This document shows positions 5,853 to 15,291 of a stretch of DNA of 64,000 nt, in pieces; position 1 is the first letter of the stretch; each line of letters starts with the position of its first letter. Source of the DNA: JAGXRK01 sp963804005 (GTDB taxonomy: Bacteria; Bacteroidota; Ignavibacteria; Ignavibacteriales; Ignavibacteriaceae). The stretch covers positions 124,001-188,000 of the forward strand of contig CAWDOP010000008.1 in the NCBI GenBank assembly GCA_963804005.1. The letters are read 5' to 3'. The notes under the pieces were generated by a model. The model was not told the origin of the DNA. It made no database searches and worked only from the letters and a program-made list of their open reading frames with translations. The position numbers and the translations under genes are program-made.

Positions 5853-6980
5853 CTATTTCTTTTTAATCTCAATTTTACCCATAGCTGTTGTTAGTTCAAT
5901 TCTTGGTCCACCGCCATTTAATTCCAGCTTTGCAACTACTTCCCGTTTACTTTCATTAACATCATATTTCAGTCCTTCAAAATCAGATTTGATATGAATA
6001 TATGCCTCATCATTTTTATCAGTATATTTTGTTTTTACAGTTGCAATGATCGTTGCTTTTATTTTTTCAGGAACAGTAAGGGTAATATTTCCTGCACCGG
6101 TTGACAATGAGCTGTTGCTTTTAAGATCAGCTGATAATTCAACATCAATTTCTCCTGCTCCTGTAAGAGCTTCAAGGCCACCTCCAATATTTTTCAAATT
6201 TATATTACCGCCGCCGGTTGATACTTCAACTTTGCCCTTTGAACTTGATAATGAAATATTACCGCCTCCGGAACTTATTTCAGCTGTTCCGCTTACATTA
6301 CCGACGGTAACATTTCCACCAGCTGTTGCAATTTTTGCGTTCCCGTCAACATTACCAATTTTTATATTTCCACCTGCACTGGATATTTTAGCAGATTTAT
6401 TGATATTACCGATATCTATATTTCCACCTCCGGTTGATACTTCAGCCTTACCGGTAATTCCGGAAACTTTAACTTCTCCACCGCCAGTTGATATATTAAT
6501 ATCTCCCTCAATTTCGTCACATTTAATGTTTCCGCCTCCTGATGATATATCAACTTTACCTTTTACCTTAGCTGTCTTAATATTTCCTCCACCGGATGAA
6601 ATGCTGAAGTTACCAGACAGTAAATTATTCAGTTTGACATTCCCACCACCTGTTCTTGCATCAATATTAAATTGAACAGGAACCCATACTTCAACAGAAA
6701 ATTTTTCCGAGTCCTCTCCTTTAAAAGAAACTGATACATCAGATCCTTTCTGTTCAATTGTAAGTTTATCTAATTCATCTGAGTCAACATTTTGTGCAAG
6801 AATCTTAGCTTCATCTTTATCCCAGGTATTTATGCTAAGATTTCCATGCCTTAGATCAGTGCTAAGATTACTGTTTTTATTTACCTTGAAAGTTTTTTCA
6901 ACATCTTCTGCATAGCTTACCTTTGTGGCTACTACTAATGCAAATATTAAAAATGCTGCCAATGAAAGATTTTTTTTCAT
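5853..6980 (-). CDS. Exported DUF4097-type beta-strand repeat protein
   Basis: This 375-residue protein has an N-terminal signal peptide (ending near VSYAED, residue 25). From about residue 95 to 270 runs a regular series of 16-18-residue repeats carrying SGGGNIK / STGGGN cores. This is the right-handed beta-solenoid pattern of the DUF4097/DUF4098 adhesin-like family, thought to be exported to the envelope. No catalytic motif is visible. It is the last gene of a three-gene unit after an ECF sigma factor and its anti-sigma factor, two bases past the latter. That arrangement suggests an envelope-stress or surface-sensing module; the role itself is not known. Confidence 0.85.
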   Translation of the reverse strand: MKKNLSLAAFLIFALVVATKVSYAEDVEKTFKVNKNSNLSTDLRHGNLSINTWDKDEAKILAQNVDSDELDKLTIEQKGSDVSVSFKGEDSEKFSVEVWVPVQFNIDARTGGGNVKLNNLLSGNFSISSGGGNIKTAKVKGKVDISSGGGNIKCDEIEGDINISTGGGEVKVSGITGKAEVSTGGGNIDIGNINKSAKISSAGGNIKIGNVDGNAKIATAGGNVTVGNVSGTAEISSGGGNISLSSSKGKVEVSTGGGNINLKNIGGGLEALTGAGEIDVELSADLKSNSSLSTGAGNITLTVPEKIKATIIATVKTKYTDKNDEAYIHIKSDFEGLKYDVNESKREVVAKLELNGGGPRIELTTAMGKIEIKKK

Positions 6981-6981
6981 T

Positions 6982-7947
6982 TTAGTTGTACTCCTGTAAT
7001 ATTGTTCTTGTTTTGAATTTTATATAATTATTTTCATCATTACTGAATTTCTCTTTAAATAAAGTTAACTCGTTCTGAGTAAGTGAAAAACCTTTCTCTG
7101 TCAAATCTGAAAGAGCGTTGATTGCCTCGATCCTTAATCCGGAGGTTGTATCTGTTGCAAGAACTGTTAAAAATGCCTGCTTAATGCTTTCATCATAAGG
7201 AAGACGTTTTACAACTTTTAAAGCTTCGAGTCGTACTCCAGGATTTTCATCTGTAAGCATCACGGTCAATAATGTGTTTTTCACATCGCTATCGATTTTC
7301 AACTGAGGTTTAGAATCCATCACGTTTATTGAGTTTAATCTTGATCCGGGATTCTGATTATTAAGCATTGAACAGGCAAGCACAGCCTGAATTTGAGGAT
7401 CGTTAACAGAGCCTTTTAATCTTACTGGTTTTACAGCTTCAAATTCAAACTCAATCTCGCCGTCGCTTGCATCGGCATCAATAAAATGAATGTTGGATAT
7501 TCTTATTACTTGATCATCAAACGTAAACTGTTCATTTGCCGGAATTATATTTCCATAATCTGGTCTTACTGACAAGGGTGATTGCACCTGTCCAAAAAGT
7601 ATATAACCCAGCAGTATTCCAAAAATCAACACAGTTACTGCAGAGAATGCAATCCGGTATGGAGTAAAAAGAAATGAGAATAGTTTATCAAGAGATGATT
7701 CTGAATTAAGTTGAGTTTCGTCACGCAATGCTCTTTTCAACTGATATCTTGCAGAGGATAGAATCCTATTATCAACATTTGAGAATTTGTTTTTTTCAAG
7801 ATCACGAAGAAATGATAATTCAAGATCATATTCCTTTGAACATTCTTCACATTCGATCTTGTGTTCCTCAAACTGCACTCTTTCAGACTGAGACAATTCT
7901 TCATAAAAGTAAAGCGCAATTTTCTCTTTAAATTCTTTGTGATCCAT
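6982..7947 (-). CDS. Membrane anti-sigma factor with zf-HC2 and HEAT-like repeats
   Basis: This 321-residue protein has three parts. The N-terminal zinc-binding anti-sigma domain has the HxxxCxxC motif in EEHKIECEECSKEY (residues 28-41). One membrane helix follows near residues 97-117 (VTVLIFGILLGYILFG). The C-terminal part has at least two tandem helical repeats of about 34 residues (MLTDENPGVRLEALKVVKRL, then LATDTTSGLRIEAINALSDL), which look like HEAT repeats. The anti-sigma domain should hold the ECF factor encoded 14 bases upstream. The HEAT-like part is presumably the sensor on the other side of the membrane. What it senses is unknown. Confidence 0.88.
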   Translation of the reverse strand: MDHKEFKEKIALYFYEELSQSERVQFEEHKIECEECSKEYDLELSFLRDLEKNKFSNVDNRILSSARYQLKRALRDETQLNSESSLDKLFSFLFTPYRIAFSAVTVLIFGILLGYILFGQVQSPLSVRPDYGNIIPANEQFTFDDQVIRISNIHFIDADASDGEIEFEFEAVKPVRLKGSVNDPQIQAVLACSMLNNQNPGSRLNSINVMDSKPQLKIDSDVKNTLLTVMLTDENPGVRLEALKVVKRLPYDESIKQAFLTVLATDTTSGLRIEAINALSDLTEKGFSLTQNELTLFKEKFSNDENNYIKFKTRTILQEYN

Positions 7948-7961
7948 TTTTTCCTCTTGTA

Positions 7962-8531
7962 TCAGTTATTAATATAACTGAGTTGCTTTCTTAAGTTTCT
8001 TGTCGCATCGAACAGATATTTTTTAATCGTACCTTCATTACAATTAAACATTTCGGCGATCTCTCTTATTTTATATCCATCATAATGTTTAAGTATAAAT
8101 GTCATTTTCTGTTTCGGCGGCAAAGTTTCTATCGCGTTATTTATCAAATATCCAATCTCACTTCCTGTTGTAAGCACTTCAGGTGAACTATTATTGTCTA
8201 TCAACTCTACACTTTGGATATTCTCATCATCATTATAATCCGAAACGGAAAGATTGAACTTCCTCTTATTACGTGCCTTAAAAGTAAAACATACATTTGT
8301 TGTAATCCGATATAACCAGGTTGAGAACTCACTCTTAAACCCGAAATTTTTAATTCCCTTGAAAACACGAATAAAAACTTCCTGGTATAAATCTTTTGCA
8401 TCGTCCTCATCACCGGCATATCTTAAAGCAAGAGAAAGAACTTTAGAGTCGTATTTATATACCAACGCCTCAAAAGCCTGAACATCTCCTTTTTGAGCAT
8501 TTTTAATTAATTCCAATTCGTCTGGCGCCAT
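7962..8531 (-). CDS. ECF (RpoE-like) RNA polymerase sigma factor
   Basis: This 189-residue sigma-70 family protein has region 2 in ALRYAGDEDDAKDLYQEVFIRVFKGI (residues 36-61) and FSTWLYRITTNVC. Region 4 is visible in LPPKQKMTFILKHYDGYKIREIAEMFNCNEGTIKKYL, split here across residues 138-174. It lacks region 1, as usual for the extracytoplasmic-function group. The linker between the regions carries NNSSPEV. It is the first gene of the sigma / anti-sigma / DUF4097 unit. Autoregulation is the norm for such units, but I could not identify its promoter. Confidence 0.93.
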   Translation of the reverse strand: MAPDELELIKNAQKGDVQAFEALVYKYDSKVLSLALRYAGDEDDAKDLYQEVFIRVFKGIKNFGFKSEFSTWLYRITTNVCFTFKARNKRKFNLSVSDYNDDENIQSVELIDNNSSPEVLTTGSEIGYLINNAIETLPPKQKMTFILKHYDGYKIREIAEMFNCNEGTIKKYLFDATRNLRKQLSYINN

Positions 8532-8784
8532 TCCTTTTCCTTCTACTGTTTAATTAGACCACGACCTATATAAAATAGTTGTGTTGTTTGCAGAAAAAAT
8601 TCTGCTCTGCAGCAAAATTATGGGGAATTCTAGATGAAAGAAGAAAAATTGTGATTAGCGGTTAATTAAATAGAAGATTGTGCTGAGATAATAATTTGGC
8701 CTGATATTTTAATCGATTTCAACAGTCGCAGTATTTACTCCAATAGTAATTCCCATTGCAATATCAGCTTTAAAGAGGTTTGTT
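8532..8784. other. Intergenic region, possible gene-end remnant
   Basis: No complete gene is visible. On the minus strand at about 8712-8785 one frame reads LFKADIAMGITIGVNTATVE and then stops, which could be the tail of a lost gene. A short inverted repeat (TTTGC ... GCAAA, near 8590-8617) lies upstream of the sigma factor gene. Function unknown. Confidence 0.3.
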
Positions 8785-9699
8785 TTACAGAGCAAGTTCG
8801 CTTTTCATTAATAATAGTGTTTCTTCAATTGTGTGCGGCTTAAATCCAAATTCTGATTGCGCTTTGATAGTCAATAAACCAGATTTAAGAGGTCTTCGGG
8901 CAGCCTGATTTAGTTCTTCTGTTTTGATTTGAATAATTAGTGATTTATCAAGATTAAAAAAATCTGCAATACGTAGAGTAAAATCATAACGTGATAAAAA
9001 TTCCGGTCCACCGATATTATAAATTCCAAACTTCCTGAATTCAATAACTTTGCTTATTGCCTGAACAAGGTCATCAATAAAAGTAGGATTATTTATCTGA
9101 TCGGTTACAATTCTTATTTGTTCTTTGTTGCGCAGTTTGTTTACAACCCATTTAACGAAATCGGGACGACTGTTTTTTGCAGTTCCATAAAGCACATTGG
9201 TTCTAAAAACAGTAAAATTTATTCCGCTTATCTTTATTGCATTTTCACTTGCGAGTTTTGTTCTGCCATAATAACCAGAAGGATTAGGTTTTGCGGTTTC
9301 GCTGTAAGGTCCATTCTTACCATCAAAAATATAATCTGTAGAAATATGAACTAGATGAGCATCAATTATCCGGGCAGCATCTGAAAGATACTCAACACCT
9401 TTTACATTTATTTTCCATGCAAGCTCGCGTTCTGTTTCGCTGAGATCTACATTCGTAAATGCTGCTGCGTTAATAATTGAATCGGGACAAAAGTCGAAAA
9501 CAGTTTTCTTAACAGCTTCTTTGTCAGTAATATCAAGGTTTAAATATTCAACCCCATCAATAACTGATTCATTTTCAACAGAACAGCATAGCAATTCATA
9601 ATTTTTTAATTTTAGATAGAATTCAACAGTCCGCTGACCAAGCGTTCCGTTTGACCCTACAACAAGTATTCTGTTTTTAACAATATCACCTGACAACAT
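8785..9699 (-). CDS. dTDP-4-dehydrorhamnose reductase-like SDR enzyme
   Basis: This 304-residue extended short-chain dehydrogenase has an N-terminal NAD(P) loop, VVGSNGTLGQRTVEF (residues 13-27). It also has INAAAFTNVDLSE (the RmlD-type segment), HISTDYIFDGKNGPYSE, and the catalytic YYGRTK (YxxxK). These are the marks of the RfbD/RmlD family that reduces the 4-keto group of a dTDP-sugar. The rest of the dTDP-rhamnose set (rmlA, B, C) is not in the window, so the exact sugar is unsure. Its start overlaps the end of the PfkB kinase gene by 14 bases. Confidence 0.85.
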   Translation of the reverse strand: MLSGDIVKNRILVVGSNGTLGQRTVEFYLKLKNYELLCCSVENESVIDGVEYLNLDITDKEAVKKTVFDFCPDSIINAAAFTNVDLSETERELAWKINVKGVEYLSDAARIIDAHLVHISTDYIFDGKNGPYSETAKPNPSGYYGRTKLASENAIKISGINFTVFRTNVLYGTAKNSRPDFVKWVVNKLRNKEQIRIVTDQINNPTFIDDLVQAISKVIEFRKFGIYNIGGPEFLSRYDFTLRIADFFNLDKSLIIQIKTEELNQAARRPLKSGLLTIKAQSEFGFKPHTIEETLLLMKSELAL

Positions 9700-10564
9700 T
9701 AGCCATAAGTTTTTTAAATTCAGATAAATTATTTATTGATGCAATATACTCTGCAGATGATGCAGCCAATTCAGCAGCTTTGAAAATATCTTTGTTCAAA
9801 ATATAGCCATAAAAGAAAGCTGCCCCAAAAACATCTCCGCATCCAATTTTGTTACTGTAACTTACTTTTTTTGTGGCTCTAAAGTGTGACGTTATTGCGT
9901 TTTTGTTTTTATAATAAATTTTCGAACCTGTTTTACCTTCAGTAATACAGACTATTTTAATTCCACAATTAAATAAATGTTCAGCAATTTCAACTTCTGT
10001 TTTTCTGTCGGATAAAGTAAATATTTCGTTTTCGTTGCATTGAATGATATCAATATTTTTTGCCCATTCGTCAAAATCAGGAATTAAACGGTAACTTCTA
10101 TGCAAATTTTCATCAAGCCCGCGTGAAAGTGTGTGAACATCAAAATAAATTAAGGCCTTGGTTGATTGTCTTATTTTTTGAAGTTGAATGATATCTATAT
10201 CAAAACCTGTAATCATATTAATTAAAATTCCGTCAAAATTACTCAGCTTCGAAAAATCAATATTTAGTTTATTTGAAATATTTTTATAATGCTCTTTTCG
10301 TTCAAAGTGACCTGAAACAGTTAGCTCAACAGCGGGAATCGCATCAACTCTTTCTATGAATGACTGATCAACATTTTTATACACATTTTCATAAAGATGA
10401 AAATGCTTATCATCAATCTGAGTACAAAGATATATTTCATCATTGGGTAAAATTAATTGTAGACATGTATTGACGGAATAAAATATGCCTCCGGGCTGAA
10501 TTACTTTATCACCATCTTTATCAATTATGTCAACTACACTATGTCCTATTATAAGAAGTTTCAT
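9686..10564 (-). CDS. PfkB-family sugar kinase
   Basis: This 292-residue protein opens MKLLIIGHSVVDII and has the glycine-rich GGIFYSVNTCL near residues 26-36. The PfkB C-terminal signature KIGCGDVFGAAFFYGYIL lies near residues 238-255, with GCGD in place of the usual GAGD; the aspartate is the catalytic base. Substrate cannot be named from sequence. Overlap with the reductase gene downstream suggests a shared sugar pathway, perhaps cell-surface glycan precursor formation. Divergently transcribed from bshA, with about 140 bases between the two starts. Confidence 0.85.
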   Translation of the reverse strand: MKLLIIGHSVVDIIDKDGDKVIQPGGIFYSVNTCLQLILPNDEIYLCTQIDDKHFHLYENVYKNVDQSFIERVDAIPAVELTVSGHFERKEHYKNISNKLNIDFSKLSNFDGILINMITGFDIDIIQLQKIRQSTKALIYFDVHTLSRGLDENLHRSYRLIPDFDEWAKNIDIIQCNENEIFTLSDRKTEVEIAEHLFNCGIKIVCITEGKTGSKIYYKNKNAITSHFRATKKVSYSNKIGCGDVFGAAFFYGYILNKDIFKAAELAASSAEYIASINNLSEFKKLMANVVR

Positions 10565-10703
10565 AAAAAATAAATTTTTACCAACTCAATATGTTTAATA
10601 GTTTATAGTCTTACTCGCTTAATAATATTGAATACTATATTCCATAAAATTCAATTATATTAGATGTATCATTCATTAGAAAATTAAAGAAAAACCTTCA
10701 AGC

Positions 10704-11822
10704 ATGAAAATCGGAATAACCTGTTATCCAACGTACGGCGGAAGCGGAGTGATTGCTACTGAACTTGGTAAAGAACTCGCGCTACGAGGACACGAGGTTC
10801 ATTTTATTAGTTACGCACTTCCCTTCCGGTTAAATCAGTATATCGAAAACATATTTTTTCACGAAGTTGAAACCAGCACTTATCCTTTATTCGAGTTTTC
10901 ACTTTACACTCTTGCACTAACAAGCAAAATGGTTGAAGTTGCTAAGTATGAAAATTTAGATTTACTGCATGTTCATTACGCAATTCCTCATGCAACGTCA
11001 GCATATCTTGCAATGGAAATTCTTAAGGAAGAAAGAGATCTGAAGATAGTTACAACTCTTCACGGAACTGATATAACCTTAGTTGGACTGGAGCCGTCAT
11101 TTCTTCCATTGGTTAAATTCAGTATAGAAAAAAGTCATGGTGTTACGGCAGTATCAAGATTTCTCAAAGAGAAAACACTAACAAATTATTCAATAGAAAA
11201 AGAAATTGAAGTAATTCCAAACTTTGTTGATACAAATCTTTTTTCTCCCGGTGCAAGCAATGAATTTTGCAGGCGTATAGCACCGAATGGTGAAAAAATT
11301 CTGGTGCATACTTCTAATTTCAGACCTGTAAAGAGAGTCCAGGATACAATAAAGATTTTTGAAAGGGTTAATAAAGAAATTCCAAGTAAATTACTTCTTG
11401 TCGGCGATGGACCCGACAGATCAGATTGTGAAAGACTTTGCCGAGAACTTGGTTTATGTGATAGTGTAAAATTCCTTGGAAAACAGGATGCACTTGTTGA
11501 AATATTAAATGCATCGGATATATTTTTAATTCCATCTCAATCAGAAAGTTTTGGACTTGCTGCTTTAGAAGCAATGTCTTGCGGACTTCCCGTTATTTCT
11601 TCAAGTGTTGGCGGCTTACCGGAACTTGTTAAACACAATGAATGCGGATTCATAGCCGAAATTGGTGATATTGATAGAATGGCAAAATACGCATTGGATC
11701 TTTTAACGAACGAAAAAAAGTATGGAATTTTTTCTTCAAATGCGCGTGAAAGAGCAGTAGAAAATTTTGATAAATCGAAAGTGGTTCCGCAATACGAAAA
11801 ATTTTATCAAGAAATTTTATAA
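10704..11822 (+). CDS. bshA: BshA, N-acetylglucosaminyl L-malate synthase
   Basis: This 372-residue GT4/GT-B glycosyltransferase joins UDP-GlcNAc and L-malate in the first step of bacillithiol synthesis. The N-terminus MKIGITCYPTYGGSGVIATE is highly characteristic of BshA. Other marks are HVHYAIPHA, TLHGTDITLVG, the VSNF-type loop HTSNFRPVKR, and the donor-site motif PSQSESFGLAALEAMSCG with the E-x7-E pair. Length matches the family. bshB and bshC are not in the window. The downstream genes (11865-13732) follow closely and may be cotranscribed. Confidence 0.95.
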   Translation: MKIGITCYPTYGGSGVIATELGKELALRGHEVHFISYALPFRLNQYIENIFFHEVETSTYPLFEFSLYTLALTSKMVEVAKYENLDLLHVHYAIPHATSAYLAMEILKEERDLKIVTTLHGTDITLVGLEPSFLPLVKFSIEKSHGVTAVSRFLKEKTLTNYSIEKEIEVIPNFVDTNLFSPGASNEFCRRIAPNGEKILVHTSNFRPVKRVQDTIKIFERVNKEIPSKLLLVGDGPDRSDCERLCRELGLCDSVKFLGKQDALVEILNASDIFLIPSQSESFGLAALEAMSCGLPVISSSVGGLPELVKHNECGFIAEIGDIDRMAKYALDLLTNEKKYGIFSSNARERAVENFDKSKVVPQYEKFYQEIL

Positions 11823-11864
11823 TAAGATTTTGTTATTAACTTAAGCTAATTCTTAACCTGCAAT

Positions 11865-12293
11865 TTGTCAGAAAAAGATTTTATAAATAAATGGACAACT
11901 TTTCTTACTGCGGAAGGATTAAAAAAATTTCCAGATGATTTTATCAACTCTTTTAATTTTGATACTCTCGAAGTTCCGCGTAAAACATTAATGCTTGGTA
12001 AAGAGTTCTTCGGCGGATATGAAGTAATAACAACTGACGGTGAAGCAGTTTATCAAGCAAGTAATCTTGCTGAAGCTAAATTCATAGTTTACTCAGCAAG
12101 AAGTCGCTCGGGAAAAATTAAACTGCCCGGTGATAGAAAGCTTTCTTCCTCTATCGTCCAGCAATATGAAAATTATATTGATTCAATTCTTTCAAGAATT
12201 GATAAAGATTACAAAATTCTTTTTCCCGATCAGAAGAACTTTCCATCTTTATCAAACGAAATATTTAAAATATTAAACCTTATCAGGTATTAA
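11865..12293 (+). CDS. Conserved-looking hypothetical protein
   Basis: This 142-residue soluble protein has no recognised domain. The best start is a TTG at 11865 (MSEKDFINKW), as no ATG lies near. It contains a mixed alpha/beta stretch, LMLGKEFFGGYEVITTDGE, a basic SARSRSGKIKLPGDRKL segment, and a helical C-terminus. It sits 42 bases after bshA, and its stop is two bases before the TTG of the RNA methyltransferase gene. The three genes are therefore likely one unit, and a link with the methyltransferase is possible. No function is assigned. Confidence 0.7.
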   Translation: MSEKDFINKWTTFLTAEGLKKFPDDFINSFNFDTLEVPRKTLMLGKEFFGGYEVITTDGEAVYQASNLAEAKFIVYSARSRSGKIKLPGDRKLSSSIVQQYENYIDSILSRIDKDYKILFPDQKNFPSLSNEIFKILNLIRY

Positions 12294-12295
12294 AA

Positions 12296-13732
12296 TTGCC
12301 AATAGAACTATCCAGCAGTATTTACGACTATTTTTCTTCACTTTACGGTAAAGAATCAGCAGAACAATATTTAAAGTTTATTGAAAGTGAGCCTGCACAA
12401 TACATACGCGTGGACAGCTTAAAGACTGATAAACAATCTCTTTCGAAAATTCTAAACAAAAAGTATTCTATCCAAACAGAAGAGATTAATGGATTTGACA
12501 ATGCACTAAAAATTGTAAAAGATGAAAATGATCTGACTGGCAAAACCTTAGAACATTTACTTGGTCTTTATTACATACAAGGTTTATCATCAATGCTTCC
12601 GCCTATTGTTCTAAAACCAACGTCAAATGATATTGTGATGGACTTATGTTCTGCTCCCGGTTCTAAAACAACTCAGATGGCTGAGATGATGAACAATGAC
12701 GGAACTCTTATTGTTAATGAAATTGCACTTGACAGAATTAAATCGCTTGTATTTAATCTCGATAGGATGAGTATCGTTAACACCGGCATAATTCATTCTA
12801 AAGGTGAGATTCTGAGCAACTATTTCAGCAATCATTTTGATAAAATACTTGTTGATGCACCTTGCAGCGGACTTGGAATTATTCAGAAGAAAGAAGAAGT
12901 AAGTAATTGGTGGTCGTTAGACAGAGTTCAAAGACTGCAGGATTTACAAACACGACTTTTAATTGCCGCAATAAAAATGGCTAAAGTCGGCGGTGAAATT
13001 ATTTATTCAACCTGCACTTTGTCTGTAGAAGAAAACGAAATGGTGATTGATAAAATCTTATCAAAGTATCCTGTTGAAATTGAAGATGTAAATCTTCCTG
13101 TAAGAACACATAAAGCTTTTACCAGTTACAGTGGATTAAAATTTAATAAATCATTAAATAAAGCAATCAGAATTCTCCCCTGGGAAATCAACTCAGATGG
13201 TTTTTTTCTTGTGAAACTTCGTAAGGTTGATTCTACTGAATTTACTGAGCACAAATTACTAAGCACGCCACATATTAAATTGTTAAAGCCAACTCATAAA
13301 GACATTTCACCTTTGCTTGATTACGTGTCAGAGCATTTTGGAATTCCTATAGAAGTTCTTCACAATTACCAATACATCTCCAAGACAAGAGATATATTTT
13401 TTATAAATAAAAACTGGCAAGATGATAAATTGGGATTATTCCATCGCATAGGAATAAAATTTGGCACATTGGATAAGAAGAGCAGGGTTACTTTTTATAC
13501 AAGTGCGGCACAGGTTCTTGAAAATCATATCACAAAATTTGTTTATGATATTAAAGATGAAGAAGAGTTAAAGAATTATCTGACCGGATGGAAAATAAAA
13601 AACGCAGATATTCCAGCCGGACAATATGTGATGAAAAATAATGGCAGAGTTTTAGGAACAGCGCTTGCAAATGAAGAAGGAATTAAAAGCCGTTTCCCGC
13701 GTATAAAAAGAACACAGAAGTTTGTTATTTAG
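12296..13732 (+). CDS. rRNA (cytosine-C5) methyltransferase, RsmB/RsmF (NOL1/NOP2/Sun) family
   Basis: This 478-residue SAM-dependent RNA m5C methyltransferase has the SAM motif VMDLCSAPGSKTTQMAEMM (about residues 115-133). The catalytic motif IV is LVDAPCSGLGI, and motif VI is IYSTCTLSVEENE, whose TC cysteine is the attacking nucleophile. A C-terminal part of about 150 residues resembles the RsmF tail (PUA-like, RNA binding), ending GTALANEEGIKSRFPRIKRTQKFVI split as GTALANEEG and the basic end. The start codon is TTG at 12296, directly after the upstream stop. The likely target is 16S rRNA, but the exact base is not deducible. Confidence 0.9.
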   Translation: MPIELSSSIYDYFSSLYGKESAEQYLKFIESEPAQYIRVDSLKTDKQSLSKILNKKYSIQTEEINGFDNALKIVKDENDLTGKTLEHLLGLYYIQGLSSMLPPIVLKPTSNDIVMDLCSAPGSKTTQMAEMMNNDGTLIVNEIALDRIKSLVFNLDRMSIVNTGIIHSKGEILSNYFSNHFDKILVDAPCSGLGIIQKKEEVSNWWSLDRVQRLQDLQTRLLIAAIKMAKVGGEIIYSTCTLSVEENEMVIDKILSKYPVEIEDVNLPVRTHKAFTSYSGLKFNKSLNKAIRILPWEINSDGFFLVKLRKVDSTEFTEHKLLSTPHIKLLKPTHKDISPLLDYVSEHFGIPIEVLHNYQYISKTRDIFFINKNWQDDKLGLFHRIGIKFGTLDKKSRVTFYTSAAQVLENHITKFVYDIKDEEELKNYLTGWKIKNADIPAGQYVMKNNGRVLGTALANEEGIKSRFPRIKRTQKFVI

Positions 13733-15239
13733 CCAATATCATCTTACGTGTTTGTACGAACTCACCAACCCGCAATTGATAAAAATATACGCCAGAGGCG
13801 TATCCGCCTTTGGAGGAAACCTCGCTTGAAAGTCTGCTTCCGTTGAATTCAACTTCATAAGTTCCCGCAGGTTTTTCTTCATTTACCAGAGTAACAATCT
13901 CAACACCTAACATATCATAAACTTTCAAAGTTACTTTTGACGTTTGACGTTTGACATTTGACATTACGGAGTAACGGATGTTAGTAGATGGATTAAACGG
14001 ATTTGGATAGTTCTGATAAAGTTCAAATGTCAAAGGCTGATATTTTTCATCATCGATACCGGTAATGTTAAGCTTTGCAAGCGTTGTGATTCCATCGTCC
14101 GGAATGATTTTACATAAAACAACCTTACCGGAATCAGTAGCGATTGCAGATAATGTATCAATCCTGCCAGATTGTGTAAACAGAATATTGTCCCAATCTT
14201 CGGGTATAGTAACGTATGCCGATAAAGGATAATTATAAATTTCATCATCAAGATTGTCTGTTATTTCAATTTCAATTTCATCTTGTGTTGATGAAATAAT
14301 CTGGTATTCACAGCTATCTCTTTGCTTCATATAACGGACTATATTTCCGGTAGTTTCCACCCAGATTTCTTTATTATCTGACCGTGCTTTTATCGAATCA
14401 CACAAATAAGCAAACCATTCGTTTGAGATTGGTTCATACAATCCCTGTGAAACCAAGTCCGGTAATTCAGATTGCGGAACGATCTCGTGAATCATCATTA
14501 TTGCCCAGTCCTCATTTAAAATCGAGTTATGAGTCCAGTTCATAAAACTATATAGTTCATCAAGATCATCAGCAATATTATCTCGTGGCAAATTAAAATG
14601 AACGGCAGAAGAATTCAGATCATAGAAATAATCAAGTGAATAATGATTTGGTTCTTCACCATCACTTCTTCCCGTCTCATAAAATAAAGACGTTAGTGAA
14701 TCGACCATACTATTGTGGATAGAAAATGGATAAACCAAAGTTATACATTTCTGTTGGGGAATTCTTTGTACAATTTCCTTTTGCGAATGATACAGTTCAT
14801 AGATTATTGTGGAATCAGTTAAAGTGTCACCGATTGCCAGTGATGTCAAAGTATAATGATTGAAAGTATGCGATGCTATTTCGTGTCCTTCAGCTGCAAG
14901 TGTTTGAAATTGAGGCCAGGTTCCGTAACGCCAAATTGTTGGAGTAGGAGGATCGACCAGAAAGTTTGGCATGACATTAAAAGAACACTTAAAACCAAAC
15001 TGGTTAATTATTCCCCTTGCATTTTGATAATGGGAGAACAATCCGTCATCAAAAGAGAAAGAAAAGGCTGATTGTTTATCATCAGACCATTTTGCTACTC
15101 TGACTTTTACAGAATCAATAGAGAAAGATTGGCTAATCGAAAAACTATTAGCTATTAACATCAATACAAATAATTGTATCAATACGGATATAAAATTGCT
15201 CTTTAGTAAAATTTTGAAATTCATCTTTGCGAAAATCAT
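13725..15239 (-). CDS. Secreted polysaccharide deacetylase with Por sorting domain
   Basis: This 504-residue protein begins with a signal peptide (hydrophobic to about residue 35; an internal ATG at 15224 is an equally good start). The NodB-type deacetylase domain has motif 1 FSFDDGLFSHY and motif 2 HEIASHTFNHYT, giving the Asp and two His of the metal site. It ends with a type A Por/T9SS sorting domain (ELYQNYPNPFNPSTNIRY ... YFYQLRVGEF). That domain is interrupted by repeat-derived residues (MSNVKRQTSKV, from a GTCAAACGT-type repeat at about 13935-13964, and SSKGGYAS). It likely deacetylates an extracellular glycan. The 3' end overlaps the convergent methyltransferase gene by 8 bases. Confidence 0.87.
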   Translation of the reverse strand: MIFAKMNFKILLKSNFISVLIQLFVLMLIANSFSISQSFSIDSVKVRVAKWSDDKQSAFSFSFDDGLFSHYQNARGIINQFGFKCSFNVMPNFLVDPPTPTIWRYGTWPQFQTLAAEGHEIASHTFNHYTLTSLAIGDTLTDSTIIYELYHSQKEIVQRIPQQKCITLVYPFSIHNSMVDSLTSLFYETGRSDGEEPNHYSLDYFYDLNSSAVHFNLPRDNIADDLDELYSFMNWTHNSILNEDWAIMMIHEIVPQSELPDLVSQGLYEPISNEWFAYLCDSIKARSDNKEIWVETTGNIVRYMKQRDSCEYQIISSTQDEIEIEITDNLDDEIYNYPLSAYVTIPEDWDNILFTQSGRIDTLSAIATDSGKVVLCKIIPDDGITTLAKLNITGIDDEKYQPLTFELYQNYPNPFNPSTNIRYSVMSNVKRQTSKVTLKVYDMLGVEIVTLVNEEKPAGTYEVEFNGSRLSSEVSSKGGYASGVYFYQLRVGEFVQTRKMILAK

Positions 15240-15291
15240 TTTTTTATTTAGTTAAAAAATATCAACATCTACGATTCATAAAAATACATTC

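Noticed and set aside
6046..6675. Long plus-strand frame of about 209 codons rich in PPP
   Set aside because: It is the complement of the glycine-rich repeats of the DUF4097 gene (GGGN codons reversed give proline); no start signal or domain.
13725..13732. Overlapping convergent ends as a possible antisense regulatory device
   Set aside because: An 8-base overlap of stop regions is common in compact genomes and shows no further structure.
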